Shown: positions 19,555 through 27,773 of the stretch, piece after piece
Numbering within the stretch: the stretch's first letter is position 1
Layout: the number at the start of each line of letters is the position of its first letter
Origin: Cellulomonas rhizosphaerae
GTDB taxonomy: Bacteria; Actinomycetota; Actinomycetes; Actinomycetales; Cellulomonadaceae
Direction: 5' to 3'
NCBI RefSeq assembly: GCF_003470205.1
Contig: NZ_QWKP01000219.1
Span: 1-64,000 of the forward strand
DNA: 64,000 bases
Made by a program: the position numbers and the translations under genes
Notes under the pieces: generated by a model
Database searches by the model: none
Seen by the model: the letters and a program-made list of their open reading frames with translations, nothing else
Told to the model about the DNA's origin: nothing

Positions 19555-19560
19555 ACCCTA
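19555..19560 (-). promoter_or_regulatory. -10 element for arc
   Basis: TAGGGT on the minus strand would start transcription near 19548, leaving a ~53-base leader with GGAGG before ATG 19495. Together with the downstream hairpin this makes arc a probable single-gene unit. Confidence 0.45.
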
Positions 19561-19616
19561 ACCATGCAAGTCAAACATGGGACCTGTGCCACACGGGTTT
19601 GTGTCCGGACCGTGAC

Positions 19617-20672
19617 TCAGAGCTCGGGACGGGCCTCGATGTCGCGACGGACCTTGCGGATCTTCTTGTCGGAGACCTCGCGCTCGCCGAGCGCCTCGGA
19701 GGTCCACAGCTCGGCGTCGTCCGCGGGGGCGCCGTCGGGGGCCACCGGGTAGGCGCCCTTGGCGGGACGACGACGGCGCAGCGGCGCGTCGACCCCGTCA
19801 GCGAGCCGGCGGGTGGTGAGCAGGAAGCCGGTGTGGCCGATCATCCGGTGCTCGGGGCGCACGGCCAGGCCCTCGAGGTGCCAGCCGCGCACCATCGACT
19901 CCCACGCCTGCGGCTCGGTGTAGCGGCCGTCGGCACGCACGTCCTCGGCCAGGCGGGACAGCTGCGTGGTGGTCGCGACGTAGCAGATCAGCACGCCGCC
20001 GGGCGCGAGCGCACCCGCGACGACGTCCACGTTCTCCCACGGCGCGAGCATGTCGAGCACGACGCGGTCCACCGTGCCGGGCTCCGCGACGGTCGGCAGC
20101 ACGTCGGCGAGGTCGCCGATCGACAGCTCCCAGGCCGGGTGCGCACCGCCGAAGAAGTCCTCGACGTTGCCGCGCGCGATCGCCGCAAAGTCCTCGCGCC
20201 GCTCGATCGAGTGCACCGACCCGCCGTCGCCGACGGCCCGCAGCAGCGACATCGTCAGCGCGCCGGACCCGACGCCCGCCTCGATGACCCGGGCGCCCGG
20301 GTAGATGTCGGCCATCGTGACGATCTGGCCGGCGTCCTTGGGGTAGACCACGGCGGCTCCGCGCGGCATGGACAGCACGTAGTCCGCGAGCAGCGGCCGC
20401 AGCGCGAGGTACTCGATCCCGCCGGAGTTGCGCACGACCGTGCCCTCGGGCTGCCCGATGAGGTCGTCGTGGCGGAAGTAGCCGCGGTGGGTGTGGAACG
20501 AGTCGCCCTCGGCCAGGGTGATGGTGTTCAGCCGGCCGCGCGGGTCCGTCAGCTGCACGCGGTCGCCCACGCGCAGGAGCCCGCGGCGGCGGGCGGCACC
20601 CGTGGGCCCGTGGGGCACGGTGGGGCCGTCGGGCGCAGGCTCGGTGGCGGTGGGCGTCTCGTCGTGGGTCAC
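19617..20672 (-). CDS. trmI: tRNA (adenine-58-N1)-methyltransferase TrmI
   Basis: TrmI methylates A58 in the T-loop of tRNA. The 351-residue protein has an N-terminal beta domain (RVGDRVQLTDPRGR) and a Rossmann methyltransferase with SAM motif IEAGVGSGALTMSLL and catalytic-site VVLDMLAPWENV. The C-terminal ~70 residues are a basic tail. It is commonly found upstream of arc in actinobacteria. GTG 20672 follows TAGACT (20681-20686) by eight bases, consistent with a leaderless mRNA. Confidence 0.93.
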   Translation of the reverse strand: MTHDETPTATEPAPDGPTVPHGPTGAARRRGLLRVGDRVQLTDPRGRLNTITLAEGDSFHTHRGYFRHDDLIGQPEGTVVRNSGGIEYLALRPLLADYVLSMPRGAAVVYPKDAGQIVTMADIYPGARVIEAGVGSGALTMSLLRAVGDGGSVHSIERREDFAAIARGNVEDFFGGAHPAWELSIGDLADVLPTVAEPGTVDRVVLDMLAPWENVDVVAGALAPGGVLICYVATTTQLSRLAEDVRADGRYTEPQAWESMVRGWHLEGLAVRPEHRMIGHTGFLLTTRRLADGVDAPLRRRRPAKGAYPVAPDGAPADDAELWTSEALGEREVSDKKIRKVRRDIEARPEL

Positions 20673-20721
20673 GGGCGACGAGTCTAGGCGGCGGGCGACC
20701 GGGCCGGGTCCCCGCCGGGCG

Positions 20722-21855
20722 TCACGTGCGGATCGCCGCGATGACGTCGGCCGCGCGGATCAGCCCGACGACGCGCCCGTCGACCATCGCCGCGACGACG
20801 GGCGACGTCCGGGTCGCCTCGCTGAGCGCGGCGATCAGCGGGCCGCCGGCGAGCGAGCCGTCGACGACCGCGCCGAACGGCAGCGTCACCGCGACCGAGG
20901 TCACCGGCGTGCTGCCCGCCACGTCGGCCGGCACGGCTGCGGCCGCGGCGCGGTCGACGTAGGCCGCGGGCCGCCCGTCGGGCGAGAGGAGCACGACCTC
21001 GTGCGCGCCGACGGCCGCGGCCGTCGCGCCCGCGTGCGCGACCGAGTCGGTGTACGGGACGCCGACGGCCGGGCTCGCGACGGCCTGGACCGTGAGCCCG
21101 TGCACGGCGCGCTGCGTCCGTCCGCTGCGCACGGAGGCCGTCGCGCCGGCCCAGAGGAACGCCGCGATGAACACGGTCCACACCACGTTGACCAGGTCCG
21201 GCTGCGTGCCCTGCACCAGCGGCCACACCAGCGCCCACGCGAACAGCAGCACCGCGACCACGCGCCCGCTCCAGCCGGCGGCGACCGTGCCCGTGTGCCG
21301 GTTCTTCGTCACCGCCCAGACGGCGGCCTCGAGCACGCGCCCGCCGTCCAGCGGCAGGCCGGGGATGAGGTTGAACACCGCGACGAAGCCGTTCGAGATG
21401 GCGCCCGAGAACAGCAGCAGTCCGCCGATCGACCAGGGGTCCACGACCTGCGCCGCGGCGAGGAAGCCGCCCGCGAGGATGAGGTTGGCGAGCGGTCCGA
21501 CGGCCGCCACCAGCGCGCTCGTCGCCGGTGTGGGTGCCGCGCCGCCGAACGACGTGTGCCCGCCCCACAGCGTCAGGACGAACTCGTGCGGCTGCTGCCC
21601 GCGGGCCCGGGCCATCAGCCCGTGCGCGAGCTCGTGCACGAGCACCGAGCCGAACAGCAGCACGACGAACGCCAGAGCGACCAGGTAGACCGCGGGACCC
21701 GACTCCCCCGAGCGCGCCCGCACGCTCGGCGCGAACACGAGCGTCAGGACGAGCGCGGCGACGAGCCAGCTCGGCGCGAGGATGATCGGCGCGCCGACGA
21801 CGTGGCCGACCACCCAGCCCTTGGTGCGGGGCGACGACGGGCGCGGGGAGCTCAT
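20722..21855 (-). CDS. M50 site-2-type protease with CBS domains
   Basis: This 377-residue intramembrane metalloprotease has zinc motif VHELAHGLMARARG in the N-terminal third and NLIPGLPLDGGRVLEA as the third zinc-ligand region. The C-terminal ~130 residues form a CBS pair (AVASPAVGVPYTDSV ... DGRVVGLIRAADVIAAIRT). It is probably a membrane protease that cleaves transmembrane substrates. ATG 21855 follows TACGCT (21862-21867) by six bases. It is transcribed away from the RecB-like gene. Confidence 0.92.
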   Translation of the reverse strand: MSSPRPSSPRTKGWVVGHVVGAPIILAPSWLVAALVLTLVFAPSVRARSGESGPAVYLVALAFVVLLFGSVLVHELAHGLMARARGQQPHEFVLTLWGGHTSFGGAAPTPATSALVAAVGPLANLILAGGFLAAAQVVDPWSIGGLLLFSGAISNGFVAVFNLIPGLPLDGGRVLEAAVWAVTKNRHTGTVAAGWSGRVVAVLLFAWALVWPLVQGTQPDLVNVVWTVFIAAFLWAGATASVRSGRTQRAVHGLTVQAVASPAVGVPYTDSVAHAGATAAAVGAHEVVLLSPDGRPAAYVDRAAAAAVPADVAGSTPVTSVAVTLPFGAVVDGSLAGGPLIAALSEATRTSPVVAAMVDGRVVGLIRAADVIAAIRT

Positions 21856-21861
21856 CGGGCC

Positions 21862-21934
21862 AGCGTAGGTGGCGGTGCTGTGGCCGAGCGCACGGGCGGG
21901 TCGGGCGGGTCGTGTCGGCGGGCCCGCCTACTGT
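21862..21934. promoter_or_regulatory. Divergent leaderless promoters, M50 protease / RecB-like
   Basis: The 86-base gap holds TACGCT (minus, 21862-21867), six bases from ATG 21855, and TACTGT (plus, 21929-21934), seven bases from GTG 21942. Both genes appear to start translation at the mRNA 5' end. Confidence 0.55.
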
Positions 21935-21941
21935 TCGTCGT

Positions 21942-22871
21942 GTGAGCCAGCAGCAGGACGACGCCCTCGTCGCCGAGACCGCGATCGACGACGTCATCGA
22001 GGAGGCGGTCGACGACGCGATCGCCGCCCCCGTGCGCCCGCCGTCGAAGCCGGGCCTCTCGCCGTCCCGCGCCAACGACTTCCTGCAGTGCCCCCAGATG
22101 TTCCGGTTCCGCGTGATCGACCGCCTGCCCGAGCCGCCGAGCCCGGCCGCGGCCCGCGGCACGCTGGTCCACGCGGTGCTGGAGCGCCTGTTCGACCTTC
22201 CCGCCCCGGAGCGCACGCTCGACGCCGCGCACGGTCTGATCCCGAGCCAGTGGGACGAGCTGCGCGAGCGCTCGCCGCAGGTCACCGAGATGTTCCCGGA
22301 CGCGGAAGCGCTCGCCGAGTGGCTCACGAGCGCCGAGGGCCTGCTGGGGACCTACTTCACGCTTGAGGACCCCACGCGGCTCGAGCCGCGCGAGCGCGAG
22401 CTGGCGGTCTCGACCGAGCTCGAGGACGGGCCGCAGCTGCGCGGGATCGTCGACCGGGTCGACGTCGCGCCGAACGGCTGGGTCCGGGTGGTCGACTACA
22501 AGACGGGCCGCTCGCCGCGCGCCGGGTTCGAGAGCTCCGCGCTGTTCCAGATGCGGTTCTACGCCTTCGTCATCTGGCGCACGCGCGGCGTCCTGCCCCG
22601 CCGCCTGCAGCTCGAGTACCTCGGGGACGGCGTGGTCGTGCAGCACGATCCGACCGAGGCGGAGATGGTGACCTTCGAGGCGCGGATCCGCTCGATCTGG
22701 GCCGGCATCCAGGACACCGCGCGCAGCGGCGAGTGGCGCCCGCGCACGTCGAAGCTGTGCGACTGGTGCTCGTTCAAGGCGCTGTGCCCGGCGTTCGGCG
22801 GGACGCCCCCCGAGATCCCCGAGGGTGCCGTCGAGCGAGCGACGGGCGTGCAGGTGGCGCACGTCGCCTGA
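21942..22871 (+). CDS. RecB-like PD-(D/E)XK nuclease
   Basis: This 309-residue single-domain nuclease of the RecB family has LSPSRANDFLQCPQMFRFRV at residues 40-59, containing the first Cys of an iron-sulfur cluster, and the nuclease core GIVDRVDVAPNGWVRVVDYKTGR with catalytic Asp and Lys. C-terminal LCDWCSFKALCPAFGG gives the remaining three Cys. The four-Cys cage resembles AddB/Cas4-type nucleases. The acidic N-terminus is low-complexity. The GTG start is chosen from the -10 at 21929. Confidence 0.88.
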   Translation: MSQQQDDALVAETAIDDVIEEAVDDAIAAPVRPPSKPGLSPSRANDFLQCPQMFRFRVIDRLPEPPSPAAARGTLVHAVLERLFDLPAPERTLDAAHGLIPSQWDELRERSPQVTEMFPDAEALAEWLTSAEGLLGTYFTLEDPTRLEPRERELAVSTELEDGPQLRGIVDRVDVAPNGWVRVVDYKTGRSPRAGFESSALFQMRFYAFVIWRTRGVLPRRLQLEYLGDGVVVQHDPTEAEMVTFEARIRSIWAGIQDTARSGEWRPRTSKLCDWCSFKALCPAFGGTPPEIPEGAVERATGVQVAHVA

Positions 22872-22881
22872 CGCGAGGGCG

Positions 22882-23565
22882 TCAGCGCGCGGGCGACACC
22901 AGGTCCGCGCCCGCGGCGATCCGGGCGAGGCGCTCGACGCTCAGCTCCGTCAGGTCTGCGACGCGCACGAGGCCCGGCCGAGGCTCGACGGGCTGGAACA
23001 CCTCGACGCCCACGGTGCGCGCACCCGAGGCGAGCGCGGACGTGATCCCCGAGCGCGAGTCCTCGACGGCCACGCAGCGCTCGATCGGCACGCCGAGCAG
23101 CTCCGCGGCGGCCAGGTACGGCTCGGGGTCGGGCTTGGCGTTCGTCACCGTGTCGCCGCTGACGATCACGTCGAAGCAGCCCGCCACGGCCGCGAACGGC
23201 TCCGACAGCACGCGGTACGACGACGTCACGAGCGCCATGGGCACGCCCGCGGCGACCAGCGCGTCGAGCAGCTCGCGTGCACCCGGCTGCCACGGCGTCG
23301 ACGCCGCGACACCGGCGGCGACCCGAGCGTTGAGGAAGTCGACGATCTCGTCGAGCGGGAGGTCGACGCCGCGATCGGCGAGCGTCTGCGCGGCGACGGC
23401 CATCGGGTTGCCGACCAGGCCGAGCCCGTCCTCGTGGGTCCACATGCCGCCGTGCGCGGAGACCAGCGCGGTCTCGCCGGCGATCCACAGCGGCTCGGTG
23501 TTGATCAGGGTGCCGTCCATGTCCCACAGGACGGCATCGGGCAGCTCGAGGTTCGCGGGAGGCAT
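22882..23565 (-). CDS. HAD-superfamily phosphatase
   Basis: The 227-residue HAD subfamily IA protein has nucleophile motif LWDMDGTL (Asp15, Asp17), Thr/Ser motif LVTSSY, Lys in AKPDPEPY and VEDSRSG for metal binding. It probably dephosphorylates a small sugar phosphate or similar metabolite; the substrate is not evident. ATG 23565 follows TAGGAT (23572-23577) by six bases, so it is likely leaderless, and this favours ATG over the in-frame TTG one codon upstream. It converges with the RecB-like gene. Confidence 0.9.
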   Translation of the reverse strand: MPPANLELPDAVLWDMDGTLINTEPLWIAGETALVSAHGGMWTHEDGLGLVGNPMAVAAQTLADRGVDLPLDEIVDFLNARVAAGVAASTPWQPGARELLDALVAAGVPMALVTSSYRVLSEPFAAVAGCFDVIVSGDTVTNAKPDPEPYLAAAELLGVPIERCVAVEDSRSGITSALASGARTVGVEVFQPVEPRPGLVRVADLTELSVERLARIAAGADLVSPAR

Positions 23566-23571
23566 CAAGTC

Positions 23572-23647
23572 ATCCTACGAGTCGCCCGGAGCGTTCGGCT
23601 CCGACGAGTGTCGCCGCCCGTCGTCCGTCGGCGTCCCGGCCTAGGCT
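23572..23647. promoter_or_regulatory. Divergent leaderless promoters, HAD / PAC2
   Basis: The 88-base gap contains TAGGAT (minus, 23572-23577), six bases from ATG 23565, and TAGGCT (plus, 23642-23647), six bases from ATG 23654. The symmetry of spacing on both strands strongly supports leaderless starts. Confidence 0.6.
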
Positions 23648-23653
23648 GGCCCG

Positions 23654-24508
23654 ATGAGTGAGACCACCGGCGGTGACCTGCCCGCAGGCGAGACCGTGCT
23701 GCTCGCCGCCTTCGAGGGCTGGAACGACGCCGGCTCGGCGGCGACGCACGCCCTGGAGCACCTGCACGACGCGTGGGGTGCGGAGCAGGTCGACGAGCTG
23801 GACCCGGAGGAGTACCACGACTTCCAGGTCAACCGCCCGCAGGTCGGGCCCGGGCCGGACGGCACGCGGGGCATCACGTGGCCGACCACGGCGATCGCGG
23901 TGGCGACCACCCCGCGCGGACGGACCGTGGTGCTCGTGCACGGGATCGAGCCGTCGATGCGCTGGCGGCACTACTGCGACGAGGTGCTGGGCATCGCGGC
24001 GAGCCTCGGCGTCCGCACGGTCGTGACCATCGGCGCGCTCCTGGCCGACGTGCCGCACACGCGCCCCATCCCGGTCACCTCGACGAGCGAGGACGCGGAC
24101 CTGCGCACCCTGCTCGGCCTCGAGCCCAACACGTACGAGGGGCCGACGGGCATCGTCGGCGTCCTGCAGCACGAGGCCGCGAACCGCGGCATGAACGCGC
24201 TGTCGCTGTGGGCCGCGGTCCCGCACTACGTGGCCCACCCGCCGTCGCCGAAGGCGACGCTCGCGGTGCTGCGCCGCCTCGAGCAGCTGCTCGGCGAGCC
24301 CGTGCCGTTCGGCGAGCTGCCCGACGAGGCCGCCGCGTGGCAGGCCGGGGTCGACGAGCTCGCGGGCGAGGACGGCGAGATCGGCGACTACGTGCGCCAG
24401 CTCGAGGAGGCCAAGGACACCGCGGACCTCCCGGAGGCGAGCGGCGAGGCGATCGCGCAGGAGTTCGAGCGCTACCTGCGCCGCCGCGACCCGGGAACGG
24501 GCGGCTGA
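23654..24508 (+). CDS. PAC2-family protein
   Basis: This 284-residue member of the PAC2 (proteasome-assembly-chaperone-like) family has VLLAAFEGWNDAGSAATHAL at the N-terminus, VVLVHGIEPSMRW in the middle, and TIGALLADVPHTRP with TGIVGVLQHEAANRGM further on. Actinobacterial homologues are common, but their function is not settled; a link to proteasome assembly is unproven in bacteria. It converges on mshC with four bases between the genes. Confidence 0.88.
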   Translation: MSETTGGDLPAGETVLLAAFEGWNDAGSAATHALEHLHDAWGAEQVDELDPEEYHDFQVNRPQVGPGPDGTRGITWPTTAIAVATTPRGRTVVLVHGIEPSMRWRHYCDEVLGIAASLGVRTVVTIGALLADVPHTRPIPVTSTSEDADLRTLLGLEPNTYEGPTGIVGVLQHEAANRGMNALSLWAAVPHYVAHPPSPKATLAVLRRLEQLLGEPVPFGELPDEAAAWQAGVDELAGEDGEIGDYVRQLEEAKDTADLPEASGEAIAQEFERYLRRRDPGTGG

Positions 24509-24512
24509 AGGC

Positions 24513-25769
24513 TCAGATCCGGATGCCGAGCAGCGCGTCGATGAGGCGCGCGACGATGCCTGGCGCGCCCTCGACGGGCTCGGCGGTGCCCGCGAGGCTC
24601 TCGTCGGCCCAGGCGTCGACGAGCGCGAGCGCGCGCGGGGTGTCGAGGTCGTCGGCGACCGCGGCGCGCACGCCCGCGAGCAGCGCGGTCGCGTCGGGTC
24701 CGCCGTTGCCGGAGACCGCGGCGCGCCAGTGCTCGAGGCGCGCCTGTGCCGCCTCGAGGCCCGCGGAGGTCCAGTCCCAGTCGTCGCGGTAGCGGTGCGC
24801 GATGATCGCGAGCCGGATGGCCATCGGGTCGACGCCCTGCGCGAGCAGGACCGAGACGAGCACCAGGTTGCCCTGGGACTTGCTCATCTTCTCGCCCTCG
24901 AGCCCGACCATGCCGGCGTGCAGGTGCACGCGCGCGCCGTGACCCGAGTCGAGCAGCCGCGCGTGCGACGTGCTCATCTCGTGGTGCGGGAAGAGCAGGT
25001 CCGAGCCGCCGCCCTCGACGTCGAACGGCAGCCCGAGCGCGTCCCGCGCGATGACCGCGCACTCGATGTGCCAGCCCGGCCGGCCACGTCCGAGGACGCC
25101 GCCGTCCCACGCGGGCTCGCCGGCGCGCTCGCGCCGCCAGAGCAGCGGGTCCAGCGGGTCGCGCTTGCCGGGGCGCTCGGGGTCTCCCCCACGCTCGCGC
25201 GAGTACGCGAGCATGGTCGCCGCGTCCAGTCCCGCGACGGCGCCGAAGGACGGGTCGACCGAGAGGTCGGCGTAGACGTCGCCGAGCTCCTCGCCCACCT
25301 CGTCGGGCGTGGTCACGCGGTACGCGGCGCCCGACGCGAGCAGCTTCTCGACCGCGTCGACCACCGCGGGGATCGACTCGACGACCCCGCTCCACGTGCC
25401 GGGCGGGATGACGCCGAGCGCGGTCATGTCCTGCGCGTAGAGCGCCGTCTGGTCCGCCGCGAGGTCGCGCCAGTCGACGCCCGTGGCGGTCGCGCGCTCG
25501 AGCAGCGGGTCGTCGACGTCGGTGACGTTGGACGCGTAGTGCACCTCGTGCCCCGCGTCGCGCCACGCCCGGCCCAGCACGTCGAACGCGACGTACGTGG
25601 CGGCGTGGCCCATGTGGGTCGCGTCGTAGGGCGTGATGCCGCAGACGTACAGCGTCGCGACGTCGCCCTGGGCCGCGACGACGAGCTCGCCCGACGACGA
25701 GTCCCGGACCAGGACCGGCCCGCCACGGCCGGGGAGCGACGGGACATGCGGCAGGGGCCAGGTGAGCAC
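24513..25769 (-). CDS. mshC: Cysteine:GlcN-Ins ligase (mycothiol synthesis)
   Basis: MshC joins L-cysteine to glucosaminyl-inositol in mycothiol synthesis, using ATP. The 418-residue protein is like a cysteinyl-tRNA synthetase without its anticodon-binding end. It has CGITPYDATHMGHA, with zinc-ligand Cys43 and a HIGH-like motif, HIECAVIA and FPHHEMSTSHA, then the EKMSKSQGN loop. GTG 25769 follows TAGGCT (25776-25781) by six bases, so it is probably leaderless. It is evidence for an actinobacterial thiol system. Confidence 0.96.
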   Translation of the reverse strand: MLTWPLPHVPSLPGRGGPVLVRDSSSGELVVAAQGDVATLYVCGITPYDATHMGHAATYVAFDVLGRAWRDAGHEVHYASNVTDVDDPLLERATATGVDWRDLAADQTALYAQDMTALGVIPPGTWSGVVESIPAVVDAVEKLLASGAAYRVTTPDEVGEELGDVYADLSVDPSFGAVAGLDAATMLAYSRERGGDPERPGKRDPLDPLLWRRERAGEPAWDGGVLGRGRPGWHIECAVIARDALGLPFDVEGGGSDLLFPHHEMSTSHARLLDSGHGARVHLHAGMVGLEGEKMSKSQGNLVLVSVLLAQGVDPMAIRLAIIAHRYRDDWDWTSAGLEAAQARLEHWRAAVSGNGGPDATALLAGVRAAVADDLDTPRALALVDAWADESLAGTAEPVEGAPGIVARLIDALLGIRI

Positions 25770-25775
25770 GCCGGA

Positions 25776-25781
25776 AGCCTA
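25776..25781 (-). promoter_or_regulatory. -10 element for leaderless mshC
   Basis: TAGGCT lies six bases before GTG 25769, in the 48-base gap shared with the divergent CorA gene. Confidence 0.55.
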
Positions 25782-25817
25782 ACCGCGGATGACCGGCGGC
25801 ACGGCTCCCGGGGGTCC

Positions 25818-26807
25818 ATGATTCAACCCGTGGGACGAGAGACGCGTTACAGCCCCGTGGCGGGCACCTGGACCGAGGGCGACGAGGGCAGCCCGACGTG
25901 GGTCGTCGTCGACCCCGACGACCTCGTCGACGCCGCGAAGCGGTACGGCGTCAGCGACCAGGCGCTCGTGATCCTCGAGCACCACCGCCCCGGCGCGCAC
26001 CCCGAGCGCGGCCCCCGCCCGCTGCGCGGTCACGTCGACCGCTCGGCCGACGGCGAGCTCGTCCTGTCGGTACCGACGCTCTCGTACGTCGAGGAGACGC
26101 GCGACGTGCTCACGGGGTCGCTCACGTGCATCGTCCGCAAGGACGTGGTGATCACCGCCGAGCTCGGCCAGTCGCGGATCCTGCCGCACGCGCTCGACAA
26201 GCTCACGAGCGGCGTCCCGGTGCCCGACGACGGCGTGCACGAGGTCCTCGCCGCGATCATGCTCACGCTGGTCGCGCAGGCGGGCGACGTCGAGGCGTCG
26301 CTCGGCGACGCGGTGGCCGACACCGAGGCCGTCGTCTTCACGTCGAACCGGACCACGGGCGACCCGCTGCAGCGCATCTACGACCTCAAGCGCGAGATCG
26401 CCGAGGCCCGGCGCGCGCTCGGCCCGATCGCGTCGGTGGTCCCGATGCTGGCCGCCGAGACGGAGCAGCAGCACAGCCGACGGCACGACGCGCGGCCGTG
26501 GCTGCGCCGCACGCAGGTGATCGCCGACCGCCTGGACCGCCACCTCGACACGCACGACGAGCTGCTCGACGCGATGCTCTCGGTCCACCTGAGCCAGGTC
26601 TCGGTCCGGCAGAACGAGGACATGCGCAAGATCTCCGCGTGGGCCGCGATCGCGGCGGTCCCGACGCTCATCGCGGGGATCTACGGCATGAACTTCCGTC
26701 ACATGCCCGAGCTCGACTGGACCTACGGCTACCCGATCGTCGTGGTCGCGATGCTCGTCATCTGCGGCGGGCTGTACGCCCGGTTCCGCAAGTCCGGCTG
26801 GCTGTAG
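25818..26807 (+). CDS. CorA-type divalent metal transporter
   Basis: This protein of about 329 residues has the CorA layout: a soluble N-terminal funnel domain, long helices (DPLQRIYDLKREIAEARRAL; RLDRHLDTHDELLDAML), and two C-terminal membrane helices with selectivity motif YGMNF in the connecting loop. It probably moves Mg2+ or Co2+. The start is ATG 25818 or GTG 25830. A CATGAT hexamer overlapping the ATG would fit a leaderless GTG, so I am unsure. It is transcribed away from mshC. Confidence 0.9.
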   Translation: MIQPVGRETRYSPVAGTWTEGDEGSPTWVVVDPDDLVDAAKRYGVSDQALVILEHHRPGAHPERGPRPLRGHVDRSADGELVLSVPTLSYVEETRDVLTGSLTCIVRKDVVITAELGQSRILPHALDKLTSGVPVPDDGVHEVLAAIMLTLVAQAGDVEASLGDAVADTEAVVFTSNRTTGDPLQRIYDLKREIAEARRALGPIASVVPMLAAETEQQHSRRHDARPWLRRTQVIADRLDRHLDTHDELLDAMLSVHLSQVSVRQNEDMRKISAWAAIAAVPTLIAGIYGMNFRHMPELDWTYGYPIVVVAMLVICGGLYARFRKSGWL

Positions 26808-26810
26808 GAC

Positions 26811-27701
26811 CTACGCCGTCGCCGAGCTCGCGTCGAGCACGCCCGTGAGCAGCAGCACCACCAGCAGCGCGGCGAGGCCCAGCCGGTACCAGACGAACGG
26901 CTTGTAGCTGAAGGTCGAGACGATCTTCAGGAACACGATGATCACGAGGTAGCCGACCGCGAACGCGACGAGTGTCGCGATGAGCGTCGCCCCGAAGCTC
27001 GGCGTGCCGGCCTTGCCGAACTGGTCGACGCTCTTGGCGAGCTGGAAGAGCCCCGACCCGAACACGGCCGGGATCGCGAGCAGGAACGAGTACCGCGCGG
27101 CCGCCTCGCGGGTGTAGCCCATGAGCAGCCCACCCGTGATCGTGCCGCCGGACCGCGACACGCCGGGCACGAGCGCGAGCGCCTGCCAGAACCCGAACTG
27201 CACCGCGTCGCGCCCGGTCAGCTCGGTCAGCGCGCGCTTCTTGGTCCCCACCCGGTCCGCCCAGCCCAGCACGAGGCCGAACCCGGCCAGGGTCAGCGCG
27301 ACGAGCCACAGGTTGCGGAACGTGCTCTCGATCTGGTCCTGGAACGCGAGCCCGAGCACGATGATCGGCAGCGAGCCGAGCGCGATGAACCAGGCCATCA
27401 GCGCGTCGTGGTCCGGCTTCTCGCCGCGCGGCATCCCGGCGCGCGCGCGCCAGTCGGTGCCGTAGCCGCCGCGCAGCGCGTGCCACCACGCGCCGACGAT
27501 CCGCACGATGTCGCGGCGGAAGTAGAGCAGCACCGCGGTCTCGGTGCCGAGCTGGGTGATCGCGGTGAACGCCGCGCCCGGGTCGGAACCCATGAGGTCG
27601 CCCACGACGCGCAGGTGCGCGCTCGAGGAGACCGGGAGGAACTCGGTAAGTCCCTGCACCAGTCCGAGGAGGATCGCTTCGCCTGCACCCATGCCTGTCA
27701 C
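26811..27701 (-). CDS. uppP: Undecaprenyl-diphosphatase UppP
   Basis: UppP recycles the cell-wall carrier lipid by dephosphorylating undecaprenyl pyrophosphate. The ~296-residue polytopic protein has [18 protein letters not shown] near the N-terminus (catalytic Glu) and PGVSRSGGT in the middle, the two active-site motifs. There are about seven or eight membrane segments. GTG 27701 lies eight bases after TAGTGT; alternatives are GTG 27713, which overlaps the hexamer, and ATG 27692. It converges with the CorA gene, leaving three bases. Confidence 0.94.
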   Translation of the reverse strand: MTGMGAGEAILLGLVQGLTEFLPVSSSAHLRVVGDLMGSDPGAAFTAITQLGTETAVLLYFRRDIVRIVGAWWHALRGGYGTDWRARAGMPRGEKPDHDALMAWFIALGSLPIIVLGLAFQDQIESTFRNLWLVALTLAGFGLVLGWADRVGTKKRALTELTGRDAVQFGFWQALALVPGVSRSGGTITGGLLMGYTREAAARYSFLLAIPAVFGSGLFQLAKSVDQFGKAGTPSFGATLIATLVAFAVGYLVIIVFLKIVSTFSYKPFVWYRLGLAALLVVLLLTGVLDASSATA

Positions 27702-27709
27702 GAGCCGCC

Positions 27710-27765
27710 ACACTAGTCCGACGCGCGGCCGGGTCCGGGGAGGCGGGCCACCGCCCGTCTAGGGT
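27710..27765. promoter_or_regulatory. Divergent -10 elements, uppP / aldo-keto reductase
   Basis: TAGTGT (minus, 27710-27715) and TAGGGT (plus, 27760-27765) each lie eight bases from the chosen start codons (GTG 27701, ATG 27774). Confidence 0.5.
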
Positions 27766-27773
27766 TGCCGATC

